Shown here one piece after another: positions 1 to 11,300 of a DNA stretch of 64,000 nucleotides. The DNA is taken from the NCBI RefSeq assembly GCF_000974445.1, contig NZ_BBOJ01000008.1:124001-188000 (forward strand). The letters are read 5' to 3'. The DNA is from Lentzea aerocolonigenes. Its GTDB lineage: Bacteria > Actinomycetota > Actinomycetes > Mycobacteriales > Pseudonocardiaceae. The position numbers and the translations under genes are program-made. The notes under the pieces were generated by a model, which was not told the DNA's origin, ran no database searches, and saw nothing but the letters and a program-made list of their open reading frames with translations. How positions within the stretch are numbered: position 1 is the stretch's first letter; each line of letters opens with the position of its first letter.

Positions 1-640
1 CCACGGTGTGCGCGGCCATCAGCACCGGATCGACGGCCGTCTCGGGAGCCGATCCGTGGCCGCCGCGCCCGAACAACGTGACGCGAACGGAGTCGGAGGC
101 CGCCATCACCGGGCCGCTGCCGTGCGCGATCATCCCGGCGGGCAACGGGCTGACGTGCTGCGCCAGCACGACTTCCGGCTTGCCGAACCGGTCGAACAGC
201 CCGTCCTCGACCATGTTCCGCGCGCCGCAGCCCAGTTCCTCCGCCGGCTGGAAGACCACGAGCAGCGTGCCCGACCACTCCGCACGGGTCCGCGCGAGCT
301 CCGCGGCCGCCCCGACCAGGCACGTGGCGTGCATGTCGTGCCCGCACGCGTGCGCCACCGGCACGTCCTCACCGTCGGCGTTGGTCGCACGGACGACCGA
401 CGCGTAGGGCAAGCCGGTCTTCTCCTGCACGGGCAACGCGTCGATGTCCGCCCTGAGCATGACGAGCGGGCCGTCCCCGTTGCGCAGCACTCCGGCGACA
501 CCGGTGCCGCCGATCCCGGTTGTGACGTCGAAACCCAAGGGGCGCAAGGCATCGGCGAGCACACCCGCCGTGCGGAACTCCTGCAGCGACAGTTCGGGGT
601 GGCGGTGCAGGTCGCGGTAGAGCTCGTGCAGGTCGGTCAT
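1..640 (-). CDS. M20 family metallopeptidase/amidohydrolase, partial
   Basis: The reverse strand from an ATG at 640 reads as the N-terminal 213 residues of an M20 (hippurate hydrolase or IAA-amino-acid hydrolase type) peptidase; the C-terminus lies outside the window. It opens with the family's LYRDLHRHPELS, followed by a metal-site segment around LRADIDALPVQE and the diagnostic HACGHDMHAT, which supplies Cys/His metal ligands. Later PAEELGCGA fits the catalytic Glu-Glu region. Members hydrolyse N-acyl or N-amidino amino acids in the cytoplasm with two divalent metals. The substrate cannot be told from this fragment. A terminator separates it from the lectin gene upstream, so it probably has its own promoter. 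Confidence 0.88.
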   Translation of the reverse strand, partial: MTDLHELYRDLHRHPELSLQEFRTAGVLADALRPLGFDVTTGIGGTGVAGVLRNGDGPLVMLRADIDALPVQEKTGLPYASVVRATNADGEDVPVAHACGHDMHATCLVGAAAELARTRAEWSGTLLVVFQPAEELGCGARNMVEDGLFDRFGKPEVVLAQHVSPLPAGMIAHGSGPVMAASDSVRVTLFGRGGHGSAPETAVDPVLMAAHTV

Positions 641-677
641 GGCCAGATCCTGACGACTGCGGACCGGCAACGCAAAA

Positions 678-705
678 GGCCCCGACCGGCGAACCGGTCG
701 GGGCC
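678..705 (-). terminator. Rho-independent terminator of the lectin gene
   Basis: A perfect 12-bp stem (arms 678-689 and 694-705) with a four-base loop. In the minus direction it is followed by TTTTGCG. It lies 18 bases beyond the stop of the secreted lectin gene and before the start of the amidohydrolase. Confidence 0.85.
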
Positions 706-722
706 CTCTCACATCAGGTCGA

Positions 723-1511
723 TCAGCCGATCAGACGCGTGCCACCCCAGCCCCAGCCGCGCTCGGTGCCGACCCACTCACCGGACTCGCCGGTCTGGAC
801 CCACGCGTACTCCATCAGGACGCCGTCGGTCCGGATGATCGTGAAGTGGTCGGCGTCGCCGCCCGCGATCAGTCGGATCCAGCGCCTGTCGCCACCCTCG
901 TGGAACTCCTGCAGGCCGGTCGAGCCGTTGACCCACCAGGAGAGGGAGTTCAGGGCGTCACCCTTGATCTCGATGAACAGGTACGGGTCGAGACCCGTGA
1001 TGCTCTTCGTGCCGCCCCAGCCCCAGCCCTTGATGACCTTGGAGAGGACGTTCGAGCCGTCGAACGTCCAGTAGGCCAGTTCGCCCTGGTTGTTGATCTC
1101 GATGAACTGGTTGCCGCTGACACCCGTGATCAGGCGGGCGTTGTTCCAGCCCCAGCCGACGACGTTCTCGGAGTAGGCACCGCCGTTCCACGTCCACTTG
1201 GACAGGCGGCCGTCGCCCTTGATCTCGAGGAACGTCTGCTCGTCGAGGGTTGTGATGGTGCGGGTGCCACCCCAGCCCCAGCCGCGGACCTGCTTGGCGT
1301 AGGACGAGCCCGAACGCTCCCAGTGGACGAGCTCACCCGCCCCGTTGATCTCGAGGAAGGACTGGCCGTTGGTCGTGGCGGTGGACATGCTCCGCTCACG
1401 CTCAACGCCCTTGAACGTCTTGTCCCCCTGCGCGAGGCTCGGGTTCGCAGTGACGACGGTGACCATCGCCGCGATGCCGAGCACAGCTGCCATTGCGCGC
1501 TTGAAACGCAT
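723..1511 (-). CDS. Secreted tachylectin-like beta-propeller lectin
   Basis: 262 residues. The chosen ATG at 1511 follows a GGGGG ribosome-binding site and starts a clear signal peptide (MRFKRAMAAVLGIAAM, likely cleaved near PSLAQ at about residue 29). The mature protein is built of about five repeats of roughly 45 residues. Each carries the pattern GWGWGGTR-I-(T/G), then F-(L/I)-EI---G-L--W. This is the layout of tachylectin-2-type propellers, which bind sugars such as GlcNAc through each blade. No catalytic motif is visible. A sugar-binding, defensive or adhesive exported lectin is inferred. A longer ORF reaching 1670 lacks a signal peptide at its N-terminus and is rejected as the start. 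Confidence 0.8.
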   Translation of the reverse strand: MRFKRAMAAVLGIAAMVTVVTANPSLAQGDKTFKGVERERSMSTATTNGQSFLEINGAGELVHWERSGSSYAKQVRGWGWGGTRTITTLDEQTFLEIKGDGRLSKWTWNGGAYSENVVGWGWNNARLITGVSGNQFIEINNQGELAYWTFDGSNVLSKVIKGWGWGGTKSITGLDPYLFIEIKGDALNSLSWWVNGSTGLQEFHEGGDRRWIRLIAGGDADHFTIIRTDGVLMEYAWVQTGESGEWVGTERGWGWGGTRLIG

Positions 1512-2052
1512 GATTCGACTGCCCCCATAAACATTCAGTCGTGTACTAGACGCAGGCCATCTTGGCCTGACAACGCGCAGGTCACAACACATTTGTGTGC
1601 TATGTGAAACGTAGGTGACGCCGAGAGCGATGGAAGAGGTGCGAGGGAGTCTGTGCAGCACTGGACACACGCGTGCAGACGGGCTTTGAGGCGCGTGAGT
1701 GGGGCGAGAAGTGGGCGAGACGAATCCGAACAGGCTTCCCCATGTACATCAACCGGGCTCGAACTCAATTCTCTGATCAAGTGCCCTCGGCTGAGCTTCC
1801 GTCATCCGGCCAGGTGATGTCCGCGCAAGGACCTGACGCTGGATATCGTGTTCGGCGATCGGTGGAGCCTGATGATGGGCGGACGGTGGCGACTTCACAG
1901 CTTCGCCGCTATCGGTGTGACCGACACCACAAATGTTACTCACCGTATCTCGAGGGTCACGCTCGTTAGACCGGTCGGTCGATTGTTCTGAAGAGAACGC
2001 TGGTTGAAGCTGGCTGTCGCTATGGGGGATGTGTTCGACTTGGGGGGCTTTG
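1512..2052. other. Divergent intergenic region, no gene seen
   Basis: 541 bases between the minus-strand lectin gene and the plus-strand LamG protein gene. It should hold both promoters. The only structured site noticed is the perfect palindrome GACCGGTCGGTC at 1969-1980, about 70 bases before the LamG gene start. A short ORF at 1673-1969 has no ribosome-binding site or recognisable content and is not called. Confidence 0.5.
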
Positions 2053-5000
2053 ATGCGCCACAGACCGGCGCGCGTTTTTGGCATGCGTGCATTCGCACTT
2101 GTCCTGGCTGTGTCAGCTGCGTCCATCGCACCAGTGGCGAACGCCGCTCCGGCGCCGAACGAGTTGCCGGACGGGGCGTCTGCCTTGGCGGCGGCGCGGA
2201 AGTTCGACAAGCCGGTGAAGGTTTCCGGGCTCACGACGGAAGCGTCGGAGACGGTGGCGAACCCGAACGGCACGATGACGTTCGCCCAGACGCTCAGGCC
2301 GGAGCGGGCCAAACGTGGTGGCAAGTGGGTGCCTGTTGATACCAAGTTGCGCAAGCATGCGGATGGCCTGATCCGCCCCGAGGCGACCTTGGTGGACCTC
2401 AGGCTCGCCGGAAAGGGCGAGGGCACGCCGCTTGCGGTGGTGGCCAAGGACGGCCTGGAGGTCGGCTTGAGCTGGCCCGAGGCGTTGCCGGAGCCGGTGG
2501 TCGACGGTGCAACGACGCGGTACTCGGAAGTGTGGCCCGGCGTTGACCTGAAGGTCATCGCGTCCGCTACCGGGTTCGGCCAGGTGCTGGTGGTGAAGAC
2601 CTCCGAGGCGGCGAAGTCGGAGAAGTTGCGCAAGATCACTTACGGCTCGCACGTCAAGGGAGGAGTGCTGAGCCAGATCGATGGTTTGCTGCAGGTGAAG
2701 GACGGCAACGGACAAGTCCGGTTCACCGGTGACGCCTCACAGATGTGGGATGCGACCGGACGCTCGGCAAAGATGGGTGTCGAGGTCGCAGGCGACACGA
2801 TCTCCGTCCTGCCCGATGAGGCGTTCCTGGCGTCGCCTGAGACGAAGTTCCCGGTGTCGATTGATCCGAGCTACAGGTGGGCCGGCTACAAGAATCACCA
2901 CGCGGTGGCACAGGAATTGGCCCCGGATGCGCCGAACTACGACCGTACCGACGGCGAGCTGGGGGATCTCAAAGCGGGCTGGCATCCCAAGACTGGTTTC
3001 TCGGTCTCCTACGTCGAGATGGACATCGCGCCGATGGTCGGTAAGAAGATCCACTCGGCGAAGCTTGCGATTAAGGTGATCAACTCCGCGAACTGCGACC
3101 TGGTCGAACCGACTGCCGCGTGGCACACCGGGCCGATCGGTCCGGGCACCACGTGGCGCACCGGACCCCAGTGGTACACCAAGCAGTCGACTACCAACAA
3201 GAAGAACAACCCCAACTTCTGTCCCACTGACGGGCTGACCGAGTTCGACGTGCGGGGACAGATGCAGTACCAGGTCGACAACGGGTACACGAGCATGACC
3301 GTTGGACTGTCAAGCGACAACTACGCGGTGAACGACACGGCGTGGCGCCGGTTCGATCTCAACCCCGTGCTGCGTGTGGAATTCAACTCGTACCCGCTCC
3401 CGGCATCTGATCGCAGCCTGGAGCGCGGCCTGTTGCCCTGCCGCGAAGGCGGGGCGGCCAACCTGGTCTACGTGCCGACCAGGACGCCCCGCATGCGCGC
3501 CAAGCTGCAGGACCCGGATGGCGGTTCGTTGTGGTCATACTTCCAGCTTTACAAGTGGGTCGACCGAGTACCCCAGCGGATCGCGGCTTACCAGAACCAG
3601 GACACGCCGTCAGGATCCTATTCGGAGGCTGAGGTACAGCCAGGCACCATCACCCAAGACGGTCACTACTTCTGGACCGTGAGCACCGGTGATGGTGAGC
3701 TCGAGACCGTGGCCGGAGGACTGGGAACTTCGTGCGAGTTCATCGTCGACACGGTCAATCCGGTTGTTCCGCAACTGAGTTCGGTCGAGTATCCCTCGTC
3801 GCAGCCTGGTGGCGGTGTCGGCGTGACCGGCACGTTCGAGCTGGACTCGGTGAAGTCTGCGAGCGGCGACGTGGCGAAGTTCATCTACTCGTTCACCTCG
3901 GACGGGAGTGACTCCCTCAACAAGGAGATGCCTGTCAACTCCGATGGACGAGCGACGATCCGCTGGACGCCGAAAACGGCGGGCCCGCAGACGCTGTTCG
4001 TCAAGACTGTGGATCGCGCGGGCCGCCTGTCCGACCTTCAACGCTACGGGTTCATCGTGCTGGCCGGTGGGCATCCCGTCGCGCACTGGCCGCTGGACGG
4101 CACGCTGACTGACACCAACGGTGGCAACGCGTTGATGCCGGGTGGCAACCCAAACCTCGCCGCCACCGGTTACGTGGGCAAGGGGGTGGGGTTGAACGGC
4201 ACGCAGGACTACTTCACCGGTGGCGCGGTGGACACCTCGAAAAACTTCACGTTGTCAGCATGGGCGAAGGCGGACAACGGTGGTTTCGACCGCACTGTTC
4301 TGTCTACTGTGGATTCATCTGTGCTCAGCTCGAGTCTGTACTACGACCAGGGGACCAAGCGCTGGACTTTCGGCATGACGGCCGCGGGTAACAAGGCCGA
4401 CCTCAAGGTGGTGCGCGCAAAGGGTGAGGCGCCGATCGGTGTCTGGACTCACCTCACTGGCACCTACGAAGCCACCACCAAGACGCTCACTCTTCACGTC
4501 GATGGCCTGAAGCAGGGTGAGGTCGCGGGAGTAGAAGGCTGGCAGGCTTCGCAGTTGCTGGTGGGGCGGCACCGTTGGAACGGCCAGGACGCCGGCGGTT
4601 TCGTCGGCACGATCGACGAGATCAAGATGTACAACCGGACGCTGAATGACTCTGAGATCAAAGTGCTGGCCAGGCAGGCAGGAATTCGCGCCCACTACAA
4701 GATCGGTGAGGCCGCTGGTACCTCGACCAAGGACGAGGTAACGGGCAGGAACGCCATTCTCGCTGGCAAGACCACTTGGGAGCAGGGCGGCAACTACACG
4801 TCGCTGCTCCTCAACGGACCTGACGCGGACGGCAATCCGCAGGATCTCGAGGCATATGTGTCGACTCCGAGCCCTGGAATCCGCACGGACCGTTCCTACA
4901 CGGTGTCCGCTTGGGCCAGGCTGGATCTGGAGGCGCACGAGGACAAGCCCAGGACAATCGTGAGCCTGGTGCAGAACGGCGCCTCGCAGTTCGATCTCCG

Positions 5001-5328
5001 CTACAGCGGCGCATCGAAGAAGTGGGAGTTCGTGATGGGCGGCACCACTGTGGAGACTGCCTACCGTGCGGGTCTGAAGAAGTGGGTCTATCTGACTGCC
5101 GTGCACGACACGACGGACTCCGAGATGCGGCTGTACCTCAACGGTGTGTACATCACCAGGGCGCCGTTCACCGGCGGGTCAGCGTCGACGGAGTCCACTT
5201 TGGAAATGGGCAGGCTCACCCCTACCACCGCCGCGGGCGCGTTCTGGAAGGGCGGCATCGACGACGTGCGGGTCTACGCCGGTGCGCTGTCGGACGAAGA
5301 GATCCTGGCCCAGGCAGTTCGCAGCTGA
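2053..5328 (+). CDS. Exported DNRLRE/LamG-domain protein, Rhs partner
   Basis: 1091 residues. The ATG at 2053 is preceded by GGGGGG at 2042-2047, and the N-terminus is a signal peptide ending near VANAAPAP. Region 1 to about 280 is a beta-rich segment typical of actinobacterial Rhs-associated proteins. Residues about 280-450 resemble a DNRLRE domain (paired strands, conserved Trp, FDVRGQMQYQVDNG). An Ig-like stretch follows at about 560-670. Two LamG/concanavalin-like domains close the protein, each with the W-H-L-G-Y and GTIDE/GGIDDVRVY signatures. Such proteins bind glycans or surfaces. It lies 30 bases upstream of the giant Rhs gene on the same strand, so they are probably one transcription unit; a role in displaying or delivering the Rhs toxin is inferred from position only. 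Confidence 0.82.
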   Translation: MRHRPARVFGMRAFALVLAVSAASIAPVANAAPAPNELPDGASALAAARKFDKPVKVSGLTTEASETVANPNGTMTFAQTLRPERAKRGGKWVPVDTKLRKHADGLIRPEATLVDLRLAGKGEGTPLAVVAKDGLEVGLSWPEALPEPVVDGATTRYSEVWPGVDLKVIASATGFGQVLVVKTSEAAKSEKLRKITYGSHVKGGVLSQIDGLLQVKDGNGQVRFTGDASQMWDATGRSAKMGVEVAGDTISVLPDEAFLASPETKFPVSIDPSYRWAGYKNHHAVAQELAPDAPNYDRTDGELGDLKAGWHPKTGFSVSYVEMDIAPMVGKKIHSAKLAIKVINSANCDLVEPTAAWHTGPIGPGTTWRTGPQWYTKQSTTNKKNNPNFCPTDGLTEFDVRGQMQYQVDNGYTSMTVGLSSDNYAVNDTAWRRFDLNPVLRVEFNSYPLPASDRSLERGLLPCREGGAANLVYVPTRTPRMRAKLQDPDGGSLWSYFQLYKWVDRVPQRIAAYQNQDTPSGSYSEAEVQPGTITQDGHYFWTVSTGDGELETVAGGLGTSCEFIVDTVNPVVPQLSSVEYPSSQPGGGVGVTGTFELDSVKSASGDVAKFIYSFTSDGSDSLNKEMPVNSDGRATIRWTPKTAGPQTLFVKTVDRAGRLSDLQRYGFIVLAGGHPVAHWPLDGTLTDTNGGNALMPGGNPNLAATGYVGKGVGLNGTQDYFTGGAVDTSKNFTLSAWAKADNGGFDRTVLSTVDSSVLSSSLYYDQGTKRWTFGMTAAGNKADLKVVRAKGEAPIGVWTHLTGTYEATTKTLTLHVDGLKQGEVAGVEGWQASQLLVGRHRWNGQDAGGFVGTIDEIKMYNRTLNDSEIKVLARQAGIRAHYKIGEAAGTSTKDEVTGRNAILAGKTTWEQGGNYTSLLLNGPDADGNPQDLEAYVSTPSPGIRTDRSYTVSAWARLDLEAHEDKPRTIVSLVQNGASQFDLRYSGASKKWEFVMGGTTVETAYRAGLKKWVYLTAVHDTTDSEMRLYLNGVYITRAPFTGGSASTESTLEMGRLTPTTAAGAFWKGGIDDVRVYAGALSDEEILAQAVRS

Positions 5329-5358
5329 TCCAGTACCTCCGCCTAACAGAGGAAATTC

Positions 5359-8300
5359 ATGCGTGCTCACGCGACGTGGTCACGCGCACTAGCCCTGTCG
5401 CTGGGCTGGGTCATGATCGCTGGTGTCGTCACTCCGACTCCGGCGCTTGCCCAGCCCACGGGCAGAGACGTGCGCAAACCCGACACCCAGACCGAGAAGA
5501 ACGTCCCTGGCGTGCCCGCGAAGTTGCGGCAGGCCAACCAGATCACGGCGACCAACGAGCCTGTCGCGAAGGTCGGCTGGCCCGTGCCGAGCAAGTCGGA
5601 CGTCGCCTCCTCTGGCGACTTCCGGCAGGCGGGCATTTCCCCGATCAAGGTGAGCAAGACGGATGCGACCCCGGTGCGGGTCGAGACCTTCAGCCAGGAC
5701 ACGTCGGCGAAGGTCGGCGTGGCCGGTGTGGTGCTGAAGGTGTCCGACAAGGCGGGTAAGTCGCCCGGCAAGACTTCGGTTCAGCTCGACTACGCCGGCT
5801 TCGACAACGCCTACGGCGGCGACTACGGCTCGCGGCTAAGGCTAGTGCAGCTGCCGGAGTGCGCTCTGTCCACACCGGACAAGGCAGAGTGCAGGACCCG
5901 GACACCATTGGCGTCACGCAACGACGTCAAAGCCAAGAGGCTGACCGCAACGGACGTCACTGCCACCTCGGGGCCGATGGTGTTGGCGGCCGAGCCTGCC
6001 GCGGGTGGTGCGGGTGGTTCGTTCCAGGCGACCACTCTGTCTCCTGCGGGCAGCTGGTCAGCAGGTGGTTCGAGCGGTGACTTCACCTACAACTACCCGA
6101 TCAAACTACCGGGTTCTGTCGGTGGAAATGCACCACAAGTGGCGCTGGGCTACTCGTCCAGTGGTGTCGACGGGCGCACCAGTGCGACGAACAACCAGGC
6201 GTCATCCGTCGGTGACGGGTGGGATCTCAGCGCGGGCGGGTTCATCGAGCGTCGGTACAAGGGCTGCGGCGAGGATGTGAACACCACGATCGGCCAGCAG
6301 AAAACGGCCGACCTGTGCTGGGCGACGGACAACGCCACGATCCAGCTCGCCGGCATCTCCTCGGAACTGGTGAACATCCCCGGCACGAACCAGTGGCGGG
6401 CCAAGAACGACGACGGTTCCATGATCGAGCGCCTCAACCGCGCGCCGGTGGCGGGCGGCGACGACAACGGCGAGTTCTGGAAGGTCACGACGCCGAACGG
6501 CACCCAGTACTTCCTGGGCTCCCGTGAAGCCGAGTCGACGTGGACCGTGCCGGTGTTCGGCAACCACCCCGGTGAGCCGTGCTGGGTGCAGGGCAAGCCG
6601 TTCAAAGAGCTGTCGTGCCGCCAGGCATGGCGGTGGAACGTCGACTACGTGGTGGATCCCAGGGGCAACGTCACCCGGTTCTACTACCAGACCGAGAAGA
6701 ACCGGTACGGCCGCAACCTGGACGCTGCCGACGGCGTGCAGTACGACCGTGCCGGACGACTGCACCGGATCGACTACGGCCTGCACAGCTCGGATGAGAA
6801 CGCGCCGGCACCGGGACGGGTCCAGCTCCACTACTCGGAGCGGTGCGTTCCGTCGAGTGGTTTCGACTGCAACCCGAGCAAGTTGAACAAGGACAACGCG
6901 AAGCAGTGGCCGGATGTGCCGTTCGACCAGATCTGCGCGCCTGGTGCGAGGTGCGAGAATCAGTACTCACCGACGTTCTTCTCCCAGCTGCGGCTGACGA
7001 AGATCAGCACTCACGTGCGCAGGGAGAACGTCGCGGCGGAGTGGCGCGATGTCGATCAGTGGGAGCTGGGCCAGAGCTTCCCTCCGTCCAACGACGGTCT
7101 CGACCCGGCGCTGTGGCTGGACAGCATCAAGCACACCGGCCTGGTGGGTGAGTCGAAGTCGTTGCCGGCGACGAAATTCGAGCGCATCACGCTGGCGAAC
7201 CGGGTGGATGGCGACGAGTACCCGCCACTGTTGCGCGGGCGGATCAAGCGTGTCCAGCACGAGGCAGGTGGCATCACCGAGGTCGAGTACACCGACAAGG
7301 ACTGCGTTCCCGGTCAGCGCATGCCCACCAAGGAGAATGCGCACCTCAACACGCTGCGGTGCTTCCCGTCGTACTGGACTCCGGAAGGCGCCCTGAAGCC
7401 GCAGCTGCACTGGTTCCACAAGTACGTGGTGCGCGCGGTGATCGCGGACGACCGCGTTCGTGAGCTCAGCGAGCAGACCAAGGTCTACTACGAGTACGAG
7501 AGCATCGCGAACGCTCCGCTGTGGCACTACGACGAGAACGACTTCGCCGACGCGACTTACCGGACGTGGTCGCAGTGGCGCGGCTACAACAAGGTCCGCA
7601 CGATCTCCGGTGACGTCAACGAGCCGGATCGGCCGGTGACCGAAAAGATCTACTTGCGCGGCATGGACGGCGACACGGAGCCGGACGGCAAGCGCGATGC
7701 TTGGGTCGAGTACGACGGTGAGCGGATCGAGGACGTCGAGCGTCTCAAGGGCTTCGAGTGGAAGACGATCGTCAGGAACGGCAACGCGGTGCACTCGAAG
7801 GCCACGAGCGAACCGTGGATGTCACCGCCCACCGCGCTCAACGGTGACGACAGGGCGTTGCTGCTCAACACCAAAACCGTGACGACCGCGAACCACCTCG
7901 GTGCTGACCGGTGGCGGACCAAACGGGCGAGCACGACGTTCGATGATGTTCACGGCCGCGCCCTCACCGTCCAGGACGAGGGTGACGTCGACGTCACCGG
8001 TGACGAACGGTGCACGATCACCACCTATGTGGCCAATGAGGCCGCGTGGATGTGGAACTACGCCAGCCGGATCCTCACCTATGCCGCGAAATGTGACGCT
8101 GCCGCAACGGATGACAACACCATCAGTGACACGGTTTCCGCCTACGACGGCAAGTCGTTCGGTGAGGCGCCGACCAAGGGCCTCGTGACTACCGCGTCGC
8201 GGTGGAACGGCGAGCGTACGAGCCCGCGTCTGTACCAAGCCGTCACGACAACCGAGTACGACATCTACGGCCGGGTCAAGAAGACGACTGACCCCGGACT

Positions 8301-11300
8301 CGGCGAGACCACCACGGTGAGCGAACCCGCGTTCGGCTTCCCGGTGCGCAAGGTGACCACCACCAACGCCAAGGGCCACGTCTCGATCGTCGAGTACGAT
8401 CCTGCGCTCGGACTGCCGATCGCCCAGATCGGCGCCAACGGTGAACGGACCGACGCGAAGTACGACGCGCTCGGCCGGCTGACCCACACCTGGTTGCCGC
8501 ACCGCGAGCGTGATCTGAGCGCCAGCGCGATGTACGAGTACGTCTACGACGAATCAACCGCGACCGTCGTGGAGGTCTCGAAGTCGTTGCGCGAGCGGGA
8601 CGAGGGGTACAACGTCTCGTACAAGATCTTCGACGGCCTGCTGCGCCCCCGGCAGACCCAGACTCCAGACGGCGAGCAGAAGGCCGGGGAGCTCGGACGG
8701 GTCATCACCGACACGTTCTACGACTCGCGCGCTCTGGTCACCAAGACCAACAACGCGTTCTTCAACAACCAGCCACCGGACGGCAAGTTGTTCGTGGTGC
8801 TGGACGTGCAGGTGCCGAACCAGGAGTTCACCAAGTACGACAAGCTGTCCCGCCCGGCCAGTGTGTCGTACCACAAGTTCGGCACGCCGCAGTGGAGCAC
8901 GACCACTGTCTACGCGGGCGACCGTGTCCATGTGACGCCGCCGCCGGGGCAGATCCCGACAACCGTCGTAACCGACGCACACGGCCGCGAGATCGAACGG
9001 CTCCAACACGACGGCCTCGGTGCCGACAGCACGAAGTCGAAGTACAACTTCAAGGGCCAGTTGGAGGAGGTCACCGATCCCTCAGGCAACAAATGGTCAT
9101 ACGAGTACGACCTGCTGGGCCGCAAGTGGAAGGAAACCGACCCGGACCGCGGTACGACCACTGTCGAGTACAACAATCTCGACCAGGTTGTGAAGACGAC
9201 CGACAGCGAAGGCCGGTCGATGTCGTTCAAGTACGACCAGCTCGGACGCAAGACCCAGATGCTCTCCGGCGGGACGAAGCTTGCGGAGTGGACGTACGAC
9301 GGACAGAAGAAGGGGCTGCTCGATTCGGCCACCCGGTTCTCCGGAGGACAGGCGTACGTCCAGCGGATCACCCAGTACGACGACTACAGCCGCATCCTCC
9401 AGTCCGAGGTCGAGATCCCTGCGTCCGAAGGGGCCCTGGGCGGCCGGACCTACAGGTTCGAGCGCGACTACACGCCGGTCAGCGGTGCACTCCTCTTCAC
9501 GCAGTCGCCAGCCGCTGGTGGGTTGGCTGTGGAAAGGGTTTCCACCGCCTACAACGACCAAGGCGCGCCGATCAAGACGGGCGGCCTGAACACCTATGTG
9601 AACGAGCACATCTACTCGAAGTTCGGTGAGACGCTTCGCCTGACCCTCGGTGCCGACCAGAGCCCCGACCAGCTGTGGCTGACGAACTACTTCGAGGAGG
9701 GCAGCCGCCGACTCGAACAGTCCATCGTGGACCGCTCGCGAGACACCGACTACCGGATCTCCAACCGGAAGTACTCTTACGACACCGGTGGGAACGTCAC
9801 GAGGATCGCGGACGAGCCGAGCAACAAGTCGGCGTGGGACACCCAGTGCTTCCGCTACGACAACCTGCGCAGGCTGACCAAGGCGTTCACGCCCAGCTCC
9901 GGTGACTGCGCCACGACTGCTGTCGGTGGTGTGGACCCATACCAGCAGGAGTACCAGTACGACAAGATCGGCAACCGGACGCTGGAGCGCACGACCACGG
10001 CATCGGGCGTGGCCAGCCGCAAGTACAACTACGATCCGGCGAACCAGCCGCACGTGGTCCGCTCGATCGACGAGACCGGCCCGTCCGGCACCGCTCGCGA
10101 CGAGTTCGGCTACGACAAGACGGGCAACACCCGCACTCGCAAGGTCGCGGGCAACACCCAGACGATCGCTTACGACGTCGAGGGCCGCACCGCCAAGGTG
10201 GTGGAAGCTTCCGGCAAGGAGTCGTCGTACCTGTACGACGCCGATGGCGGTCGCCTGATCAAGCGAGAGCAGGGCCGCACGACGCTCTATCTGCCCGAGG
10301 GCATGGAGTTGGTCAAGGATGATGCGACCAACCAGGTGTCCGGCAAGCGGTACTACGCGCACGGCGGCACCGTGGTGGCGGTCCGGCACTCGAACGGCCG
10401 GCTGTCCTACGAGGTCAGTGACCACCAGGGCACGCCGACGCTCTCGGTCAAGGCCGGGGACCTGACGTACCAGCGTCAGTACTTCGACCCGTTCGGCAAA
10501 GCACGTGGCCCGAACGGCGGCGCGTGGCCCGATGACAAGGGTTTTGTCGGCGGTACCCGTGACACCTCGGGCCTGACTCACCTTGGTGCTCGTGAATACG
10601 ACCCGGCGACCGGCCGGTTCCTGTCGGATGACCCGATCATGAACACGGCGAACCCGCAGCAGGTCAACGGTTACTCGTACAGCAACAACAACCCGGTGAC
10701 GTTCAGCGACCCGACAGGCATGTACCTGGAGGGTGGTGTCGAGAACGGCCAAAGCTACGGGATCGACAAAGAACGCAACATCATCGTCGGCAACTGGCCC
10801 GGCGGCGATGAGGCGTCTGCGGCGGCCTATCCGACGGCGACGAACAAGCGTCGCAAGGCTCACGCCGCTCACAACGCGCAGCAGCAGGCTCGTTATGACG
10901 CTGCCGGTGGCAAGGACAAGTACGAGGAGTATCTGCGCGAGGCGAACAACTCGCAGTCGTGGTGGGACGTCGTCGTCGCGGAGCTTCCTGAGTTGTTGAT
11001 GGACCTCACGGGCATCAACGACGTCAAGAACTGCTTCACGCAGTTCGACATCCTGGCGTGCGTCAGCCTGGTGCCGTGGGCGAAGGCGTTCAAGCTGGTG
11101 CAGGCCGGGGAGCGGATCGCCAAGGCGATCATGAAGGCCAACCGGATCATCGACAAGATCAAGGACTCGTGGGCTCGGCTTCGGAAGATTGAGGACAAGG
11201 CCGAGGAGGTCGCTGAGACTGCGACCGCGTGTCTGGTCAACAGTTTTGTGCCAGGTACGCGGGTGTTGATGGCCGACGGCTCGTCGAAACCGATCGAGCA

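Noticed and set aside
1673-1969. 98-codon plus-strand ORF between the lectin and LamG genes
   Set aside because: No ribosome-binding site, no family resemblance, and it fills the divergent promoter region.
9097-10872. 591-codon ORF on the minus strand inside the Rhs gene
   Set aside because: It is the Arg/Val-rich shadow of the YD-repeat coding strand, with no ribosome-binding site and no recognisable domain; the plus-strand Rhs reading is unequivocal.
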